A DNA stretch of 32,910 nucleotides from Bacteroidales bacterium (GCA_016939365.1 JAFGHD010000017.1:1-32910); one strand, 5' to 3'. Numbered from the stretch's first letter, positions 23,282 to 32,402 are shown. Made by a program: numbers and translations. Notes: generated by a model from the letters alone, not told the origin.

Positions 23282-25246
23282 TCAGAAATCCTCATAAAGG
23301 CAATAGATGAAGGGATTTCCTTCCCGGACGGTGACAGAGAGATCATCCAGGCAGAATACGGATCCCTGGCGGTTCCAGAGGTAAACCATGATCCTGGTAT
23401 CCGCGGCTCCTGTTTCGATGTCGGGCAGTTTCACGGAGTGATGGATGCGTACCTGCCGGTCTGTTCCATTCATGAAATGCCGGGCAGATGACGAAGACCA
23501 GTGAATGCTGCGGCCATTTCTGCTGATGTCGGTTACCAGGAGAACATCCTGAAACGGCTCTTCCGGGCAGATCAATGCAGAAACCTCAATGATGTTGTTA
23601 TGATGTGCAATGATGTTGCGGATGTGACTGCTGAAGCCCGGGCTGTATTCCTGTTTGCTGTCCATGCAGAAACAGGGGGGCGCCGGACAGCCATTGCAGG
23701 TGTCGGATCCGACGGAGTGGCCCCAACCCGTGACCTCACCGTCAAACCCCTGGCGGGTTTGAAAAATGATCCTTTCAGCACCCGGGACACCTTCCGGAAG
23801 CGAATCCCTTGAAAGCACCCAGAACTCCCAGGCATACCCGTTTTTCTTCCCGACCACACCAGGGTACACCTCCCGGATCACCTGGAACTCATCCAGATTG
23901 AATCCTTCCGCCCACCCGACTGTCAGATATGGAGTATTGATCTGCTGCAGCTTCCCTTTCAGCTGCGCACCTCCACCCAGGCTGTCCAGGTGTAACAGGT
24001 GCAGCCTTCCTTCATATCCCGTTTTTGTCATGCAATAATTATGTATCCGGGGATGCGTGTTCACGATATGGGTGATGTTCCGCCCACCGTATTTCAGGTT
24101 TGCCCCGGCCGATTCATGGATCACCGCCTCGTAACCTGAAAGATAGAAATGCCGGTAGTATTCCCGCTTGAATATCAGTGTGGCAGCAGAAAATCCTATG
24201 AAAACAACCACCAGGATAACTTTTAGGCCGGGTTTCAGGTTTTTTATGCCGGAGAAGAGACCCAGCACCAGGAAAGGGAATGTAAAGATGAGAACGGAAA
24301 ACTGAAGCACGGAATTGATGCGCAGTGAATAGATGTATCCGATGATCAGTGTGATCACGAACCAGATCAGTCCGGTTACCGGAAGGGCCGGTTTCAGGGG
24401 AGGTTTATGGCGCCAGAAGGTCCATCCGGCAAGAATCAGGCTGACAACAGTGATGATCATCAATGGGGAGAAGTGCAGGATAAATCCAAGGTAGTACGCA
24501 AGGAATGCCGGTGTAGGTTTGCCGAGCCATTCTTCAACCCCGCCGTAGCTGAGTTGCCTGAAAAAAATGGGGAGGTGGGGGATATAAAGAATGAATATGA
24601 GAATACCTGCGATGAAGTAAATTTTGAATTTTTCTTTCCCGATCAGGAAGAGGCCCGAGATCCAGACCAGCCCGGTGAGCAGCAGGCTGAAATGATGGTT
24701 ATAGGCGGCCAGGGTTGACGAAATGATATAGATTACCAGAAAGAGGTACGGTCTGCGCGTTTGTGCCTTAATGACCCTGGCCCATGCCCAGGCCATCAGG
24801 AGGGAGAGGAACATGCCGCTGATATAGGGCCTTGCGATCTGACTGTACATGACAGGGTATTGCAATACGGCCAGGAACAGGGCCAGGATCAGCCCGGCTG
24901 TGGCATTGACCCACTCCCTGCCGATGATGTATCCCAGATATATGGATGCCAACCCGCAAATGATGAAAGGAAGCTTGACCATAGGCTCCGACTCCCCGAA
25001 CAGCCGGGTCCAGTAATACAGGAACACGTGGACGCCTGCCGGGTGTGCATCGACCATGACTCCCTGTGTGATGAGATCCCGGAAATGCTCAAAATGCAGA
25101 CGGAACAGGGCACTGTACTCGTCGTATGTGAAAGGGATGTCACCGATCCGGTAAAACCTGAGAACGGCTCCTGCAGCAAGGATGACCAGCAACAGAACAT
25201 GATCCGTTGACCATAACGTGCGCTGGGGATGATTACCGGAGGCCAT
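23282..25246 (-). CDS. GT39-like (ArnT/PMT type) membrane glycosyltransferase
   Basis: A 654-aa membrane protein. The first helix ends in AVLRFYRIGDIPFTYDEYSALF; the acidic pair (Asp-Glu, about 40-41) in this first outer loop is the catalytic hallmark of GT39/GT83 enzymes, which take a sugar from a polyprenyl phosphate and add it to a protein or lipid outside the membrane. The DAHPAGVHVFLYYW stretch and MYSQIARPYI (about 132-141) are common in Bacteroidota members. About ten to twelve helices lie before residue 370; the last 250 residues form a hydrophilic domain, beta-rich, with a Cys pair (CNGCPAPPCFC). It starts 11 bases after the stop of the E1 dehydrogenase gene and is co-transcribed with it. 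Confidence 0.82.
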   Translation of the reverse strand: MASGNHPQRTLWSTDHVLLLVILAAGAVLRFYRIGDIPFTYDEYSALFRLHFEHFRDLITQGVMVDAHPAGVHVFLYYWTRLFGESEPMVKLPFIICGLASIYLGYIIGREWVNATAGLILALFLAVLQYPVMYSQIARPYISGMFLSLLMAWAWARVIKAQTRRPYLFLVIYIISSTLAAYNHHFSLLLTGLVWISGLFLIGKEKFKIYFIAGILIFILYIPHLPIFFRQLSYGGVEEWLGKPTPAFLAYYLGFILHFSPLMIITVVSLILAGWTFWRHKPPLKPALPVTGLIWFVITLIIGYIYSLRINSVLQFSVLIFTFPFLVLGLFSGIKNLKPGLKVILVVVFIGFSAATLIFKREYYRHFYLSGYEAVIHESAGANLKYGGRNITHIVNTHPRIHNYCMTKTGYEGRLHLLHLDSLGGGAQLKGKLQQINTPYLTVGWAEGFNLDEFQVIREVYPGVVGKKNGYAWEFWVLSRDSLPEGVPGAERIIFQTRQGFDGEVTGWGHSVGSDTCNGCPAPPCFCMDSKQEYSPGFSSHIRNIIAHHNNIIEVSALICPEEPFQDVLLVTDISRNGRSIHWSSSSARHFMNGTDRQVRIHHSVKLPDIETGAADTRIMVYLWNRQGSVFCLDDLSVTVREGNPFIYCLYEDF

Positions 25247-25257
25247 CTGGGACAGCT

Positions 25258-27675
25258 TTAGAATATCTTGGGATATTTTACCGGATTGGCCTCATGCATA
25301 ATATTGTAGACTGCCTCGAAGACATCCTCGGCATTTGGATTGGAGAAGTAATCGCCATCGGTGCTGTAGGCTGCACGATGGGGCTTCGCAGTCAGCGTGC
25401 GCGGTTCCGAATCAAGCAGGTAGTAGGCCTTTTGTTCTTCCAGCACCTGTTGCATCATGTATGCGGTCGCCCCGCCCGGAACGTCCTCGTCGAAAAACAG
25501 CACCCTCCCGGTCTTTCTCAGTGACCGGGCGATCATATGGTGCAGGTCGAAGGGAAGTAGTGTCCGGACATCAATGAGTTCACAGGATATGCTGAATTCA
25601 CGCAACTGTGCCACGGCGTCGAGCGCGATCCTCACACATGAGCCGTAGGTGACAATGGTGATGTCGTTGCCATATTCCAGTATTTCCGGAATGCCGACAG
25701 GTGTGCGGAACGAGCCGATGTTTGAGGGCATTTTTTCCCGGAGACGGTAACCGTTCAGGGGTTCAATGATCAGTGCCGGCTCGTCGGATAGCAGAAAAGT
25801 GTTATAAAATCCTGCTGCCTGGGTCATGTTTCTCGGCACACAAACATAAACGCCCCTGATGGAATTGATCACCATGCTCAGCGGTGAACCGGCATGCCAG
25901 ATGCCTTCGAGCCGGTGTCCGCGGGTGCTGATGATCAGTGGTGCCTTTTGTGTGCCTTTGGTACGGTAGCGCAGCGTGGCCAGGTCATCGCTAAGGACCT
26001 GAAGGCCATACATCAGGTAGTCGAAATACTGGATCTCGGCGATGGGCCGCAACCCGCGCATGGCCAGCCCGATCCCCTGTCCGATGATGGTTGCCTCCCG
26101 GATACCGGTGTCGGTGATCCTCAAATCCCCGTACTTCTCCTGTAACCCTTCCAGGGTCTGGTTGACACCGCCGATCCGTCCGACATCTTCGCCAAAAATA
26201 AGGGTTTCAGGGTATTTAGCGAAGATATGGTCGAAATTATCCCGGAGGATCACCCTGCCGGGCACCATGGGAGCCTCTTTGTCATATTCCGGTTTAACAG
26301 CTTGTACTTTGATGGCCGAGTAGGCCGTTTCGCTCCACAGGTGCGAATTGTACCGTTCCGTTCCATCTGCCGTTTCCTGTTCCAGCCATTCCGTGACCCT
26401 TGTCTTCAGTGAGTTTTCCGGATTGCTGCATTGATTGCAAATCAACCGGAGAATCTTTCGTGCCGAGGAGATGATGTCCTTCCGGATCGGATCATGGACC
26501 ATCCTGAGCTCTTTCTTTATGGCGTCAATTTTTCCTGTCCTGGCACAATTGCAGGTAGTTATGTCCACCAGATCGATAAAGTCGGCTCTTTTCACCAGGA
26601 TCGGTTCCGAGAAGTTCTTCCAGGCTTTGTCACGTGCCTCTTTAGCCCTTTCAAGGGCCTCCTTCTCAATCCGGTCAAGGAGTGCTTCGCCGGCGATTTT
26701 TTCTGCCAGTATCCATTCCCGCATCTTTCTGAGCCCGTCATGCCTTTCTTCCCAGTTCAGGCGTTCCCTGGACTTGTATCGTTCATGGGATCCCGATGTG
26801 GAGTGTCCCTGTGGCTGCGTGAGCCCGGTCACATGAAAAAGCACGGGGATATGCTCCTTCCGGCATCTGGCGATACCTTCTTCGTAAGCTGCGCACAATG
26901 CCGGGTAATCCCATCCCGTCAACCTGTATATCAGAAATCCCTGTTCTTGTTTTTTTCGTTCAAATCCTTTGAGTGCCTCTGAAATGCTCTGCTTGATGGT
27001 TTGCAACTCACCGGGAACGGATATTCCGTATCCGTCATCCCATACCGAGAGAGCCAAAGGTACTCCCAGAACTCCTGCGGCATTCATGGATTCAAAGAAA
27101 TGGCCTTCTGAAGTGCTGGCATCACCGATGGTGCCGAATACCACTTCATCACCCTTGTATGAGAACCGGGTCATGTGCTGCAATTCCGGATTCTGTCTGA
27201 ACAGCTTGCTTGCCAGGGCGAGTCCTACAAGACGGGGCATATGACCGGCAGTAGGAGAGATATCGGCTGAACAATTCTTTGCTTTCGTCAGGTTTATCCA
27301 TTCCCCGTGAATGTCCAGGGTTTGTGAGGAGAAATGATTGTTCATCACCCTGCCGGCGGTTTGAGGATTGAATCCGGGATCGGTGTCACCATAAAGCTGC
27401 GCAAAGAACTCTTCCAGGATCATCATGCCTGATGCCAGCATGAAGGTCTGGTCGCGGTAATAACCGGCCCTCCAGTCCCCTTTCCTGAAGACCCTGGCCA
27501 TGGCCAGCTGGGGGAGTTCCTTCCCGTCGCCAAAGATCCCGAACTTGGCTTTGCCGGACAGCACTTCCCTTCGCCCCAGCAGGCTTGCCTGCCGGCTTTC
27601 GTGGGCAATACGGAAATCATTCAGGACTTCAGCCGGATCAAATAGCGGTTGGGCCTTTTTTTTCCTTACAGCCAT
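25258..27675 (-). CDS. Fused alpha/beta E1 component of a 2-oxoacid dehydrogenase
   Basis: An 805-aa thiamine-diphosphate enzyme joining both E1 subunits, most like the branched-chain 2-oxoacid (2-oxoisovalerate) type. The alpha part (about 1-350) has GHMPRLVGLALASKLF, the TPP/metal region IGDASTSEGHFFESMNAAG followed by WDDGYGIS, and the phosphorylation-loop-like QGHSTSGSHERYKS. A linker with a Cys cluster (TTCNCARTG, ICNQC; about 370-415) follows. The beta part (about 470-805) has IFGEDVGRIGG, ADIQYFDY-like IAEIQYFDYL, RGHRLEGIWHAGSP and the C-terminal VLFFDEDVPGGATAYM. It decarboxylates the 2-oxoacid and passes the acyl group to an E2 lipoyl domain; E2 and E3 are not in this window. GDA replaces the usual GDG of the TPP motif. 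Confidence 0.9.
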   Translation of the reverse strand: MAVRKKKAQPLFDPAEVLNDFRIAHESRQASLLGRREVLSGKAKFGIFGDGKELPQLAMARVFRKGDWRAGYYRDQTFMLASGMMILEEFFAQLYGDTDPGFNPQTAGRVMNNHFSSQTLDIHGEWINLTKAKNCSADISPTAGHMPRLVGLALASKLFRQNPELQHMTRFSYKGDEVVFGTIGDASTSEGHFFESMNAAGVLGVPLALSVWDDGYGISVPGELQTIKQSISEALKGFERKKQEQGFLIYRLTGWDYPALCAAYEEGIARCRKEHIPVLFHVTGLTQPQGHSTSGSHERYKSRERLNWEERHDGLRKMREWILAEKIAGEALLDRIEKEALERAKEARDKAWKNFSEPILVKRADFIDLVDITTCNCARTGKIDAIKKELRMVHDPIRKDIISSARKILRLICNQCSNPENSLKTRVTEWLEQETADGTERYNSHLWSETAYSAIKVQAVKPEYDKEAPMVPGRVILRDNFDHIFAKYPETLIFGEDVGRIGGVNQTLEGLQEKYGDLRITDTGIREATIIGQGIGLAMRGLRPIAEIQYFDYLMYGLQVLSDDLATLRYRTKGTQKAPLIISTRGHRLEGIWHAGSPLSMVINSIRGVYVCVPRNMTQAAGFYNTFLLSDEPALIIEPLNGYRLREKMPSNIGSFRTPVGIPEILEYGNDITIVTYGSCVRIALDAVAQLREFSISCELIDVRTLLPFDLHHMIARSLRKTGRVLFFDEDVPGGATAYMMQQVLEEQKAYYLLDSEPRTLTAKPHRAAYSTDGDYFSNPNAEDVFEAVYNIMHEANPVKYPKIF

Positions 27676-27697
27676 CCAATTACAAGACTTACAATGG

Positions 27698-27705
27698 CAA
27701 AAATA
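27698..27705 (-). promoter_or_regulatory. -7 promoter box for the E1 dehydrogenase gene
   Basis: TATTTTTG on the minus strand, exact TAnnTTTG, ending 22 bases before the ATG at 27675, in the 99-base gap after the response regulator gene. Confidence 0.5.
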
Positions 27706-27774
27706 AGGAAAAACAGACCATTATGGTATAATAGGGTTATGGCTGCCTTAATGGATAACAGGATACCTGCAGGA

Positions 27775-28428
27775 TCAGAGTGGGGCAAGGTTGTTTTTGA
27801 TGGCGTATTTCACCAGGTCAACTGTAGTCCGGAGCCCAAGCTTCTTCATGATTTGGTTCTTATGTGTTTCCACCGTTCTTGGGCTGATATACAACCTTTC
27901 GGCGACCTCCCTGAAGGTCAGGCCTTCGACGAAAAGACGGATGATCTCTATTTCCCTATCCGTCAGGCATTCTTTATCGCTGCTGCCGGAGTCCTCTGTC
28001 ATATGGTCCCGGATGGTCTGGAAAAGTGTTCCGGAGATGTTCTTGCCGAAATAGTGCTTTCCTCTTGCGACAGTGTGGATTGCTTCAATCAGTTCGTCCT
28101 TTGAGGAGTCTTTTGGCAGGAATCCATGGACACCAGCCCGGACACTCGAAATGATCGTTTGCTCATCCGTATTTGCTGTGAGCACAAGTATCCTTACGCC
28201 GGGGTGGTCCCGCTTCAGCACCCGTGCTGCTTCAATGCCCGACATCCGCGGAAGACCGATGTCCATGATGACCACTGCAGGGCACAGGTTTTTCAGCAGG
28301 GTAAACAACTCATAGGCATGGGCTGCTTCTCCTGCTATTCTGATACGGGTCTGGCCGAGAAGCATCGCCCTGATGCCGTCCCGGATGATCTTGTGATCGT
28401 CGACGAGAATGATCTCCAGCGGTTCCAA
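27775..28428 (-). CDS. NarL/LuxR family response regulator
   Basis: A 217-aa two-component regulator. The receiver domain (about 4-120) has the acidic pair Asp10/Asp11, the phosphoacceptor Asp56 (VVIMDIGLP), Thr84 and Lys106 (FLPKDSSK). The C-terminal LuxR-type helix-turn-helix (about 150-212) shows LTDREIEIIRLFVEGLTFREVAERLYISPRTVETHK, a complete family signature. It binds DNA when phosphorylated, presumably by the histidine kinase encoded 52 bases upstream on the same strand, with which it forms an operon. Its targets are unknown; the E1 dehydrogenase gene follows but has its own -7 box. Confidence 0.95.
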   Translation of the reverse strand: MEPLEIILVDDHKIIRDGIRAMLLGQTRIRIAGEAAHAYELFTLLKNLCPAVVIMDIGLPRMSGIEAARVLKRDHPGVRILVLTANTDEQTIISSVRAGVHGFLPKDSSKDELIEAIHTVARGKHYFGKNISGTLFQTIRDHMTEDSGSSDKECLTDREIEIIRLFVEGLTFREVAERLYISPRTVETHKNQIMKKLGLRTTVDLVKYAIKNNLAPL

Positions 28429-28480
28429 TCTGGGAGAATTGGTCCCCTAAGATACTAAAAAAGGTCAAAGAATATCAGGA

Positions 28481-30655
28481 TTAGTTTTGGGATGGCAGGG
28501 TAAAAATGAAGGTAGTGCCTTTCCCGGCTTTGCTGTCGACCGTAATGTCGCCTGAATTTCTTGCGATGAGCTCCTTGCAGAGGATTAAACCCAGGCCGGT
28601 TCCTTTTTCAGGGGAGATACCGATTTTGGAAGTATCAATGTCAATCCGGAACAGTTTGGGGATGTCTTCGGCATCAATACCGATACCTGTATCGGAGACT
28701 ATTACCTTCACCTTGTCTTCCTCCCGCCGGGACCGGATGACCACCCTGCCGTTCGGCCCTGAGAATTTGATTGCATTGGTGATCAGGTTGCGCAGGACGG
28801 TGTGCACCATGTTCGGATCAGCATAGATCATGGTCTGGGGTTGTGTTTCGTTTACAAGATTGATCTGCTTTTTCCGGGCATTCTCAAGTAAAAGGCTGAA
28901 ATTCTCCTCCACAAGGGTATGAATATCCTTGGCTTCAGGATTATATTTCAGGGTACCGGTCTGGGATCGCGCCCACTGAAGGAGATTTTGAAGCAATTCA
29001 TAGAGTTGCCGCGATGACCGGTGCAATTCCCGGGTGAAGTACCTGATCTCATCCGGGCTCAGGTTTTCGATGTTTTCACTCAGGGCCTGGCTGATCGAGA
29101 TAAAGCCGGACAGCGGGTTCTTCAGGTCGTGGGCAATGATGGAAAAGAATTTGTCTTTAGTGGCATTCAACACCTGCAGCTCCTCATTCTTCCCGGTCAG
29201 AAGTCGGTTGGTCCGTATTTTAAAGCGATACCTGCTGTACAGGAGCGCTGCCAGGATGATCGTCAGAATCGAAATGACAATAAAAAAGAACCGCAGGTTC
29301 TCCGACCTTTTCAGTTCTGACTCGTGGATATCCTTTTCACTGTTCAGTCTTTCAATTTCCATCTGCTTCTTCCCGGTCTCATACCGGGCCTGGAATTCTG
29401 CCAGTTGCCGCTGATGTTCTTCCCTGAAGATGACATCTTTCAGGTCGCTGTATTTCTTCAGGTAGGCCAATGATCTGCCGAGCTCGCGGGATTTTTCGAA
29501 CAGGAGGGACATTTCCTGGTACACCGACAGGGTAATCGCCTTTAAACCAAGGGAATCAGCCAAATTCAGGCTTTCGAGATAATACTGTTCCGCCCGGTGG
29601 CCGGCTCCCTTAAGGCGGTTGAGCTTGCCGAGCTGGACTATCACCAGAGCTTTTGATTCCGGATCGCTGGTGCGCCCGAAAATGTCAAGCGCGTCATTGA
29701 AATATTTGGCGGCCTGCGCATATTCTTCTTGCAGCATAAGTATCTCGCCCAGCCGTGAAAGCCTGACGCCGATCTTGTTATCATTTCCTGCCCTGCGATC
29801 AATCTCCAGTGATTTTTTATAGTAAAACCATGCACTGTCGAGCTGTCCCTTTTGCTTGTGAATGTTTCCGATATTGCTGTACCGTATGGCGGCGCTGCCC
29901 TCCTCCCCGGCCGACAGGGCAATGTTCAGAGATTCCCTGTAGTAGGCAATCGCTTCGCTGAGCTTTCCCCAGGCTTCGTAAACCTTGGCGATATTGTTCA
30001 GATCCACACCAATATATGAGGAATTTCCGAGTTGCCTGTCCACCTGCAGGGCGGAGCGGAAATAATAAATGGCGGAATCAAAATTGCCCCAGTCAAAGTG
30101 TACCTTGCCGATGTTATTGAGGTTATTGGCAATCTCCTCCTGGTGCCCGTTTATCCTTGATATGGCCAGTGCCTGGTTGAAGTTTTGAATCGCCTGATCG
30201 TTCTGGATCAACTGGGTATGACAGTATCCCATATCTCCAAGCCGCTCGGCATACTGCATCGATTGTTCGCCATAAACGGCCATGCTCACCTGTGCGGCAC
30301 TGTCGTAGTAAATAATGGCATTAAAGTAATCCTGTTTATAATAGAAAGCATCGCCCATCAGTTTGAAGGCTTTGGCGTGATCTTCCTCCCCCATACCGTT
30401 GCTTTTCAACCATTGTGCAATGTATTTCATCGCAATATCCGGCTGTTCGGCCACATAATATTCTGCCAGGTCGCGGAGCACTTCTCCCTGATCTTCACCA
30501 GGGAAATTGTTGTGATCCGGTGTCAGGCTGTCGGGTACAGGGCGGTGTGACGATGCCACTGCCATGTGCCAAATGAGGAACAAACCCATCATCAACACCC
30601 TGCATACCTCACCGGTGCTGGGATTGATAATGCCGGAAAACAAACCAATATGCAT
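28481..30655 (-). CDS. TPR-containing sensor histidine kinase
   Basis: A 724-aa sensor. The ATG at 30655 is preferred because an exact TATATTTG box lies 40 bases upstream; the frame is open further, from a TTG. After a short signal or anchor (GLFLIWHMAVASS, about 22-34) comes a series of about eight TPR units (about 70-400) with repeated blocks such as IGNIHKQKGQLDSAWFYYKK, facing the periplasm. A coiled segment, one membrane helix (FFFIVISILTIILAALLY, about 455-472), a second coil, the HisKA box FFSIIAHDLKNPLSG (phospho-His) and an HATPase domain follow with NLITNAIKFSG, DTGIGID and GTGLGLILC. It should sense a periplasmic signal through its TPRs and phosphorylate the adjacent regulator. Confidence 0.93.
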   Translation of the reverse strand: MHIGLFSGIINPSTGEVCRVLMMGLFLIWHMAVASSHRPVPDSLTPDHNNFPGEDQGEVLRDLAEYYVAEQPDIAMKYIAQWLKSNGMGEEDHAKAFKLMGDAFYYKQDYFNAIIYYDSAAQVSMAVYGEQSMQYAERLGDMGYCHTQLIQNDQAIQNFNQALAISRINGHQEEIANNLNNIGKVHFDWGNFDSAIYYFRSALQVDRQLGNSSYIGVDLNNIAKVYEAWGKLSEAIAYYRESLNIALSAGEEGSAAIRYSNIGNIHKQKGQLDSAWFYYKKSLEIDRRAGNDNKIGVRLSRLGEILMLQEEYAQAAKYFNDALDIFGRTSDPESKALVIVQLGKLNRLKGAGHRAEQYYLESLNLADSLGLKAITLSVYQEMSLLFEKSRELGRSLAYLKKYSDLKDVIFREEHQRQLAEFQARYETGKKQMEIERLNSEKDIHESELKRSENLRFFFIVISILTIILAALLYSRYRFKIRTNRLLTGKNEELQVLNATKDKFFSIIAHDLKNPLSGFISISQALSENIENLSPDEIRYFTRELHRSSRQLYELLQNLLQWARSQTGTLKYNPEAKDIHTLVEENFSLLLENARKKQINLVNETQPQTMIYADPNMVHTVLRNLITNAIKFSGPNGRVVIRSRREEDKVKVIVSDTGIGIDAEDIPKLFRIDIDTSKIGISPEKGTGLGLILCKELIARNSGDITVDSKAGKGTTFIFTLPSQN

Positions 30656-31013
30656 TTTTTCAGGTATGCGAACAACTGAGATCAATCGGCAATCACAAAT
30701 ATAGGAGAATTCTGTCTCAATGCCATGCCCCCATGATTGGGGCGCCGAACCAGAGTTAAAAAGTGGAAAGATAAAAGTAAAAAATTTGACCAAAGCAACT
30801 GATATACAGCTTTATACATTGCGAATCATATATAGTTTCCGCTATCTTTTTGTCGCGGGTTCTTCGTATCTTTATATCCTGAATGTTTGCCTGTATCCCA
30901 CCTGCTTCCTCTCTGAAACAGAGTTAGCCTGAGACAGAATAACGGATACAAAATGGGGGTAAGACAAAAAGAAAAACCATTTAGAAGCTGCAGAACCTAT
31001 CGCCCGGTGCGAC
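30656..31013. other. Intergenic region, about 358 bases
   Basis: The left part holds the kinase promoter box (30696-30703). To the right the sequence is AT-rich with no supported gene; a small hairpin CTCTG-AAA-CAGAG is near 30911-30923. From about 31014 the remnant of a nuclease-like gene begins; its true start may lie near the ATG 30953, in another frame. Confidence 0.5.
30696..30703 (-). promoter_or_regulatory. -7 promoter box for the kinase/regulator operon
   Basis: TATATTTG on the minus strand, exact TAnnTTTG, ending 40 bases before the ATG at 30655. A TTG stands 14 bases upstream of it, shorter than the usual spacing. Confidence 0.5.
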
Positions 31014-31379
31014 AAGCCGCTGGATTTTGAACAGGTCTGGAAGATGTTTCAGGAGACTGATCGAATGTTTCAGGAGACCGACAAATAATCTCAGGATGCG
31101 GAGCGGCTGTTATCAAAAGAATTCAAGGAAACCGACAAAAAGCTGAATAAGCTGGAGCAGTTGTTCACCAGCCAGTGGGGAAAGCTTGTGGAATCGCTGG
31201 TGGATGGCGATCTGGTCAGGTTGCTCAACGAAAAGGACATACCGGTGGAGAGAACTGTGCAACGGTCGAAAGGAAATCGTGCGGGAAATAGTTTTGAATT
31301 TGACCTTATTGCCATAAACCATAAGGAAATTGTGATCGTTGAGGTAAAAACCACCCTCAGGCCTGATGATGTATACTGA
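31014..31379 (+). pseudogene. Broken DUF3782-like PD-(D/E)XK nuclease-type protein
   Basis: Reading frame codons give KPLDFEQVWKMFQETDRMFQETDK, then TAA at 31086-31088, then SQDAERLLSKEFKETDKKL, QLFTSQWGKLVESLVDGDL and a nuclease-like core EFDLIA ... EIVIVEVKTTLRPDDVY before TGA at 31377. The repeated FQETD coil, FTSQWGKLVESLV and EFD/EVK are typical of a family of coiled-coil proteins with a PD-(D/E)XK-like domain (DUF3782 type) common in Bacteroidota and cyanobacteria. The in-frame stop lies inside the coil, and the C-terminal 50-60 residues expected after DDV are missing, cut at a hairpin. Both defects make it a remnant. The nuclease function of the family is predicted, not shown here. Confidence 0.8.
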
Positions 31380-31426
31380 CGGAAATCAGGTTTGCGAAAA
31401 TTAATACTTCTGATTTCGTCAGTATA
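31372..31426. repeat. 18/17-bp inverted repeat at the junction of two broken genes
   Basis: The left arm (31372-31389, TATACTGACGGAAATCAG) and right arm (31410-31426, CTGATTTCGTCAGTATA) are complementary over 17 pairs with one extra G on the left; the loop is 20 bases and AT-rich. The left arm contains the stop of the nuclease remnant and the right arm begins at the frame of the next truncated gene. It is not a simple terminator since no T-run follows. It may be the footprint of a small mobile element or a recombination site. Confidence 0.65.
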
Positions 31427-32352
31427 TATCTGCCGGAACACTACTTTGGATAGATAATGATCAGGTGCTTCAGGTGCATCATGCCGTGTTTCCCGACAAC
31501 ACATGGGGTGGGTACTACAACGTCACCAAGATAAGCAATACAGGTTATATTAAATTCGTGGATGCCACTGGTGGATTTTCCGGCGAAGCTTATGATGAGG
31601 ATCCGTGGGGCCTTGTGGATTGGGCCCTTGGTGGCGGCATAACGGTGAATCTGACTGCGTTTCTTGAAGGTCCGTTCAATGGCACCGGGATGGATACCGA
31701 CCTGACATCTTTTATACCTCTGAGCCAGCCCTACAGCTCTGCCCCATGGTGCTATACCGGTACCGAAAGTGTGGCTTCTGTGCCCGCAGATGTGGTGGAT
31801 TGGATGCTGGTGGAGCTGAGGGATGCCCCTTCGGCTCCCGAAGCCACGGCAGCAACCATGATCGCCAGAAAGGCCGTGTTCATGCGTAATGACGGACAAC
31901 TTCATGCTACCGGTGGAGAAACGGAAATGCCGTTCAACGTGACGGTGAACGACGGCCTGTTTGTGGTGCTGTGGCATAGGAACCATCTCGGGATCATGTC
32001 CGCCAGTCCGCTGACGGGAACAGGGGGTGCTTATTCTCTGGATTTCTCCATATCTCCCGGCATTGTTTACGGAGGGACCAACGGACATAAGGAGATCGGC
32101 TCCGGTATCTGGGGCATGATCGCCGGTGACGGTAATGCTGACGGACAGATCAATAACGGCGATAAGATCGATGTCTGGGCCGTGCAGGCCGGAACAGGAG
32201 GTTATATGGCCGGCGATTTCAATATGGATGCCCAGGTCAACAACGGGGATAAGAACGATATGTGGAAACCCAATACAGGACTGGGGGGACAGGTACCCGA
32301 AAGTGGCGGCGGTATGTACCGTCCCTCATATACTTGCCAGGTGCCCGAATAA
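31414..32352 (+). pseudogene. Dockerin-like secreted protein, N-terminus missing
   Basis: The frame is open from 31414 and has no good start or signal peptide; the first possible start is a GTG at 31465. The protein has the conserved block of a Bacteroidota secreted family: LEGPFNGTGMDTDL, PLSQPY, VVDWMLVELRDA, LWHRNHLGIMSASPL, then IWGMIAGDGNADGQINNGDK and AGDFNMDAQVNNGDKNDMWKPN. The last two are dockerin-like calcium loops (DxNxDxxIxxxD) about 30 residues apart. The beginning (LLWIDNDQVLQVHHAVFPDN) reads as the inside of a repeat domain. The missing export signal means it is probably inactive, unless joined to an upstream part by rearrangement. The right end is intact and is followed by a terminator. 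Confidence 0.65.
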
Positions 32353-32402
32353 TATGAAAGATTTGGCCTTTTTGGGTGGAGTATTGTGTAGTTTGTCTAT
32401 TG

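Noticed and set aside
24761-25210. 149-codon plus-strand frame
   Set aside because: Antisense to the glycosyltransferase gene; Gln/Asp/Pro-rich shadow sequence.
28465-28473. TATTCTTTG before the response regulator as a promoter
   Set aside because: Spacing inside the box is one base too long, and the gene most likely shares the kinase transcript.
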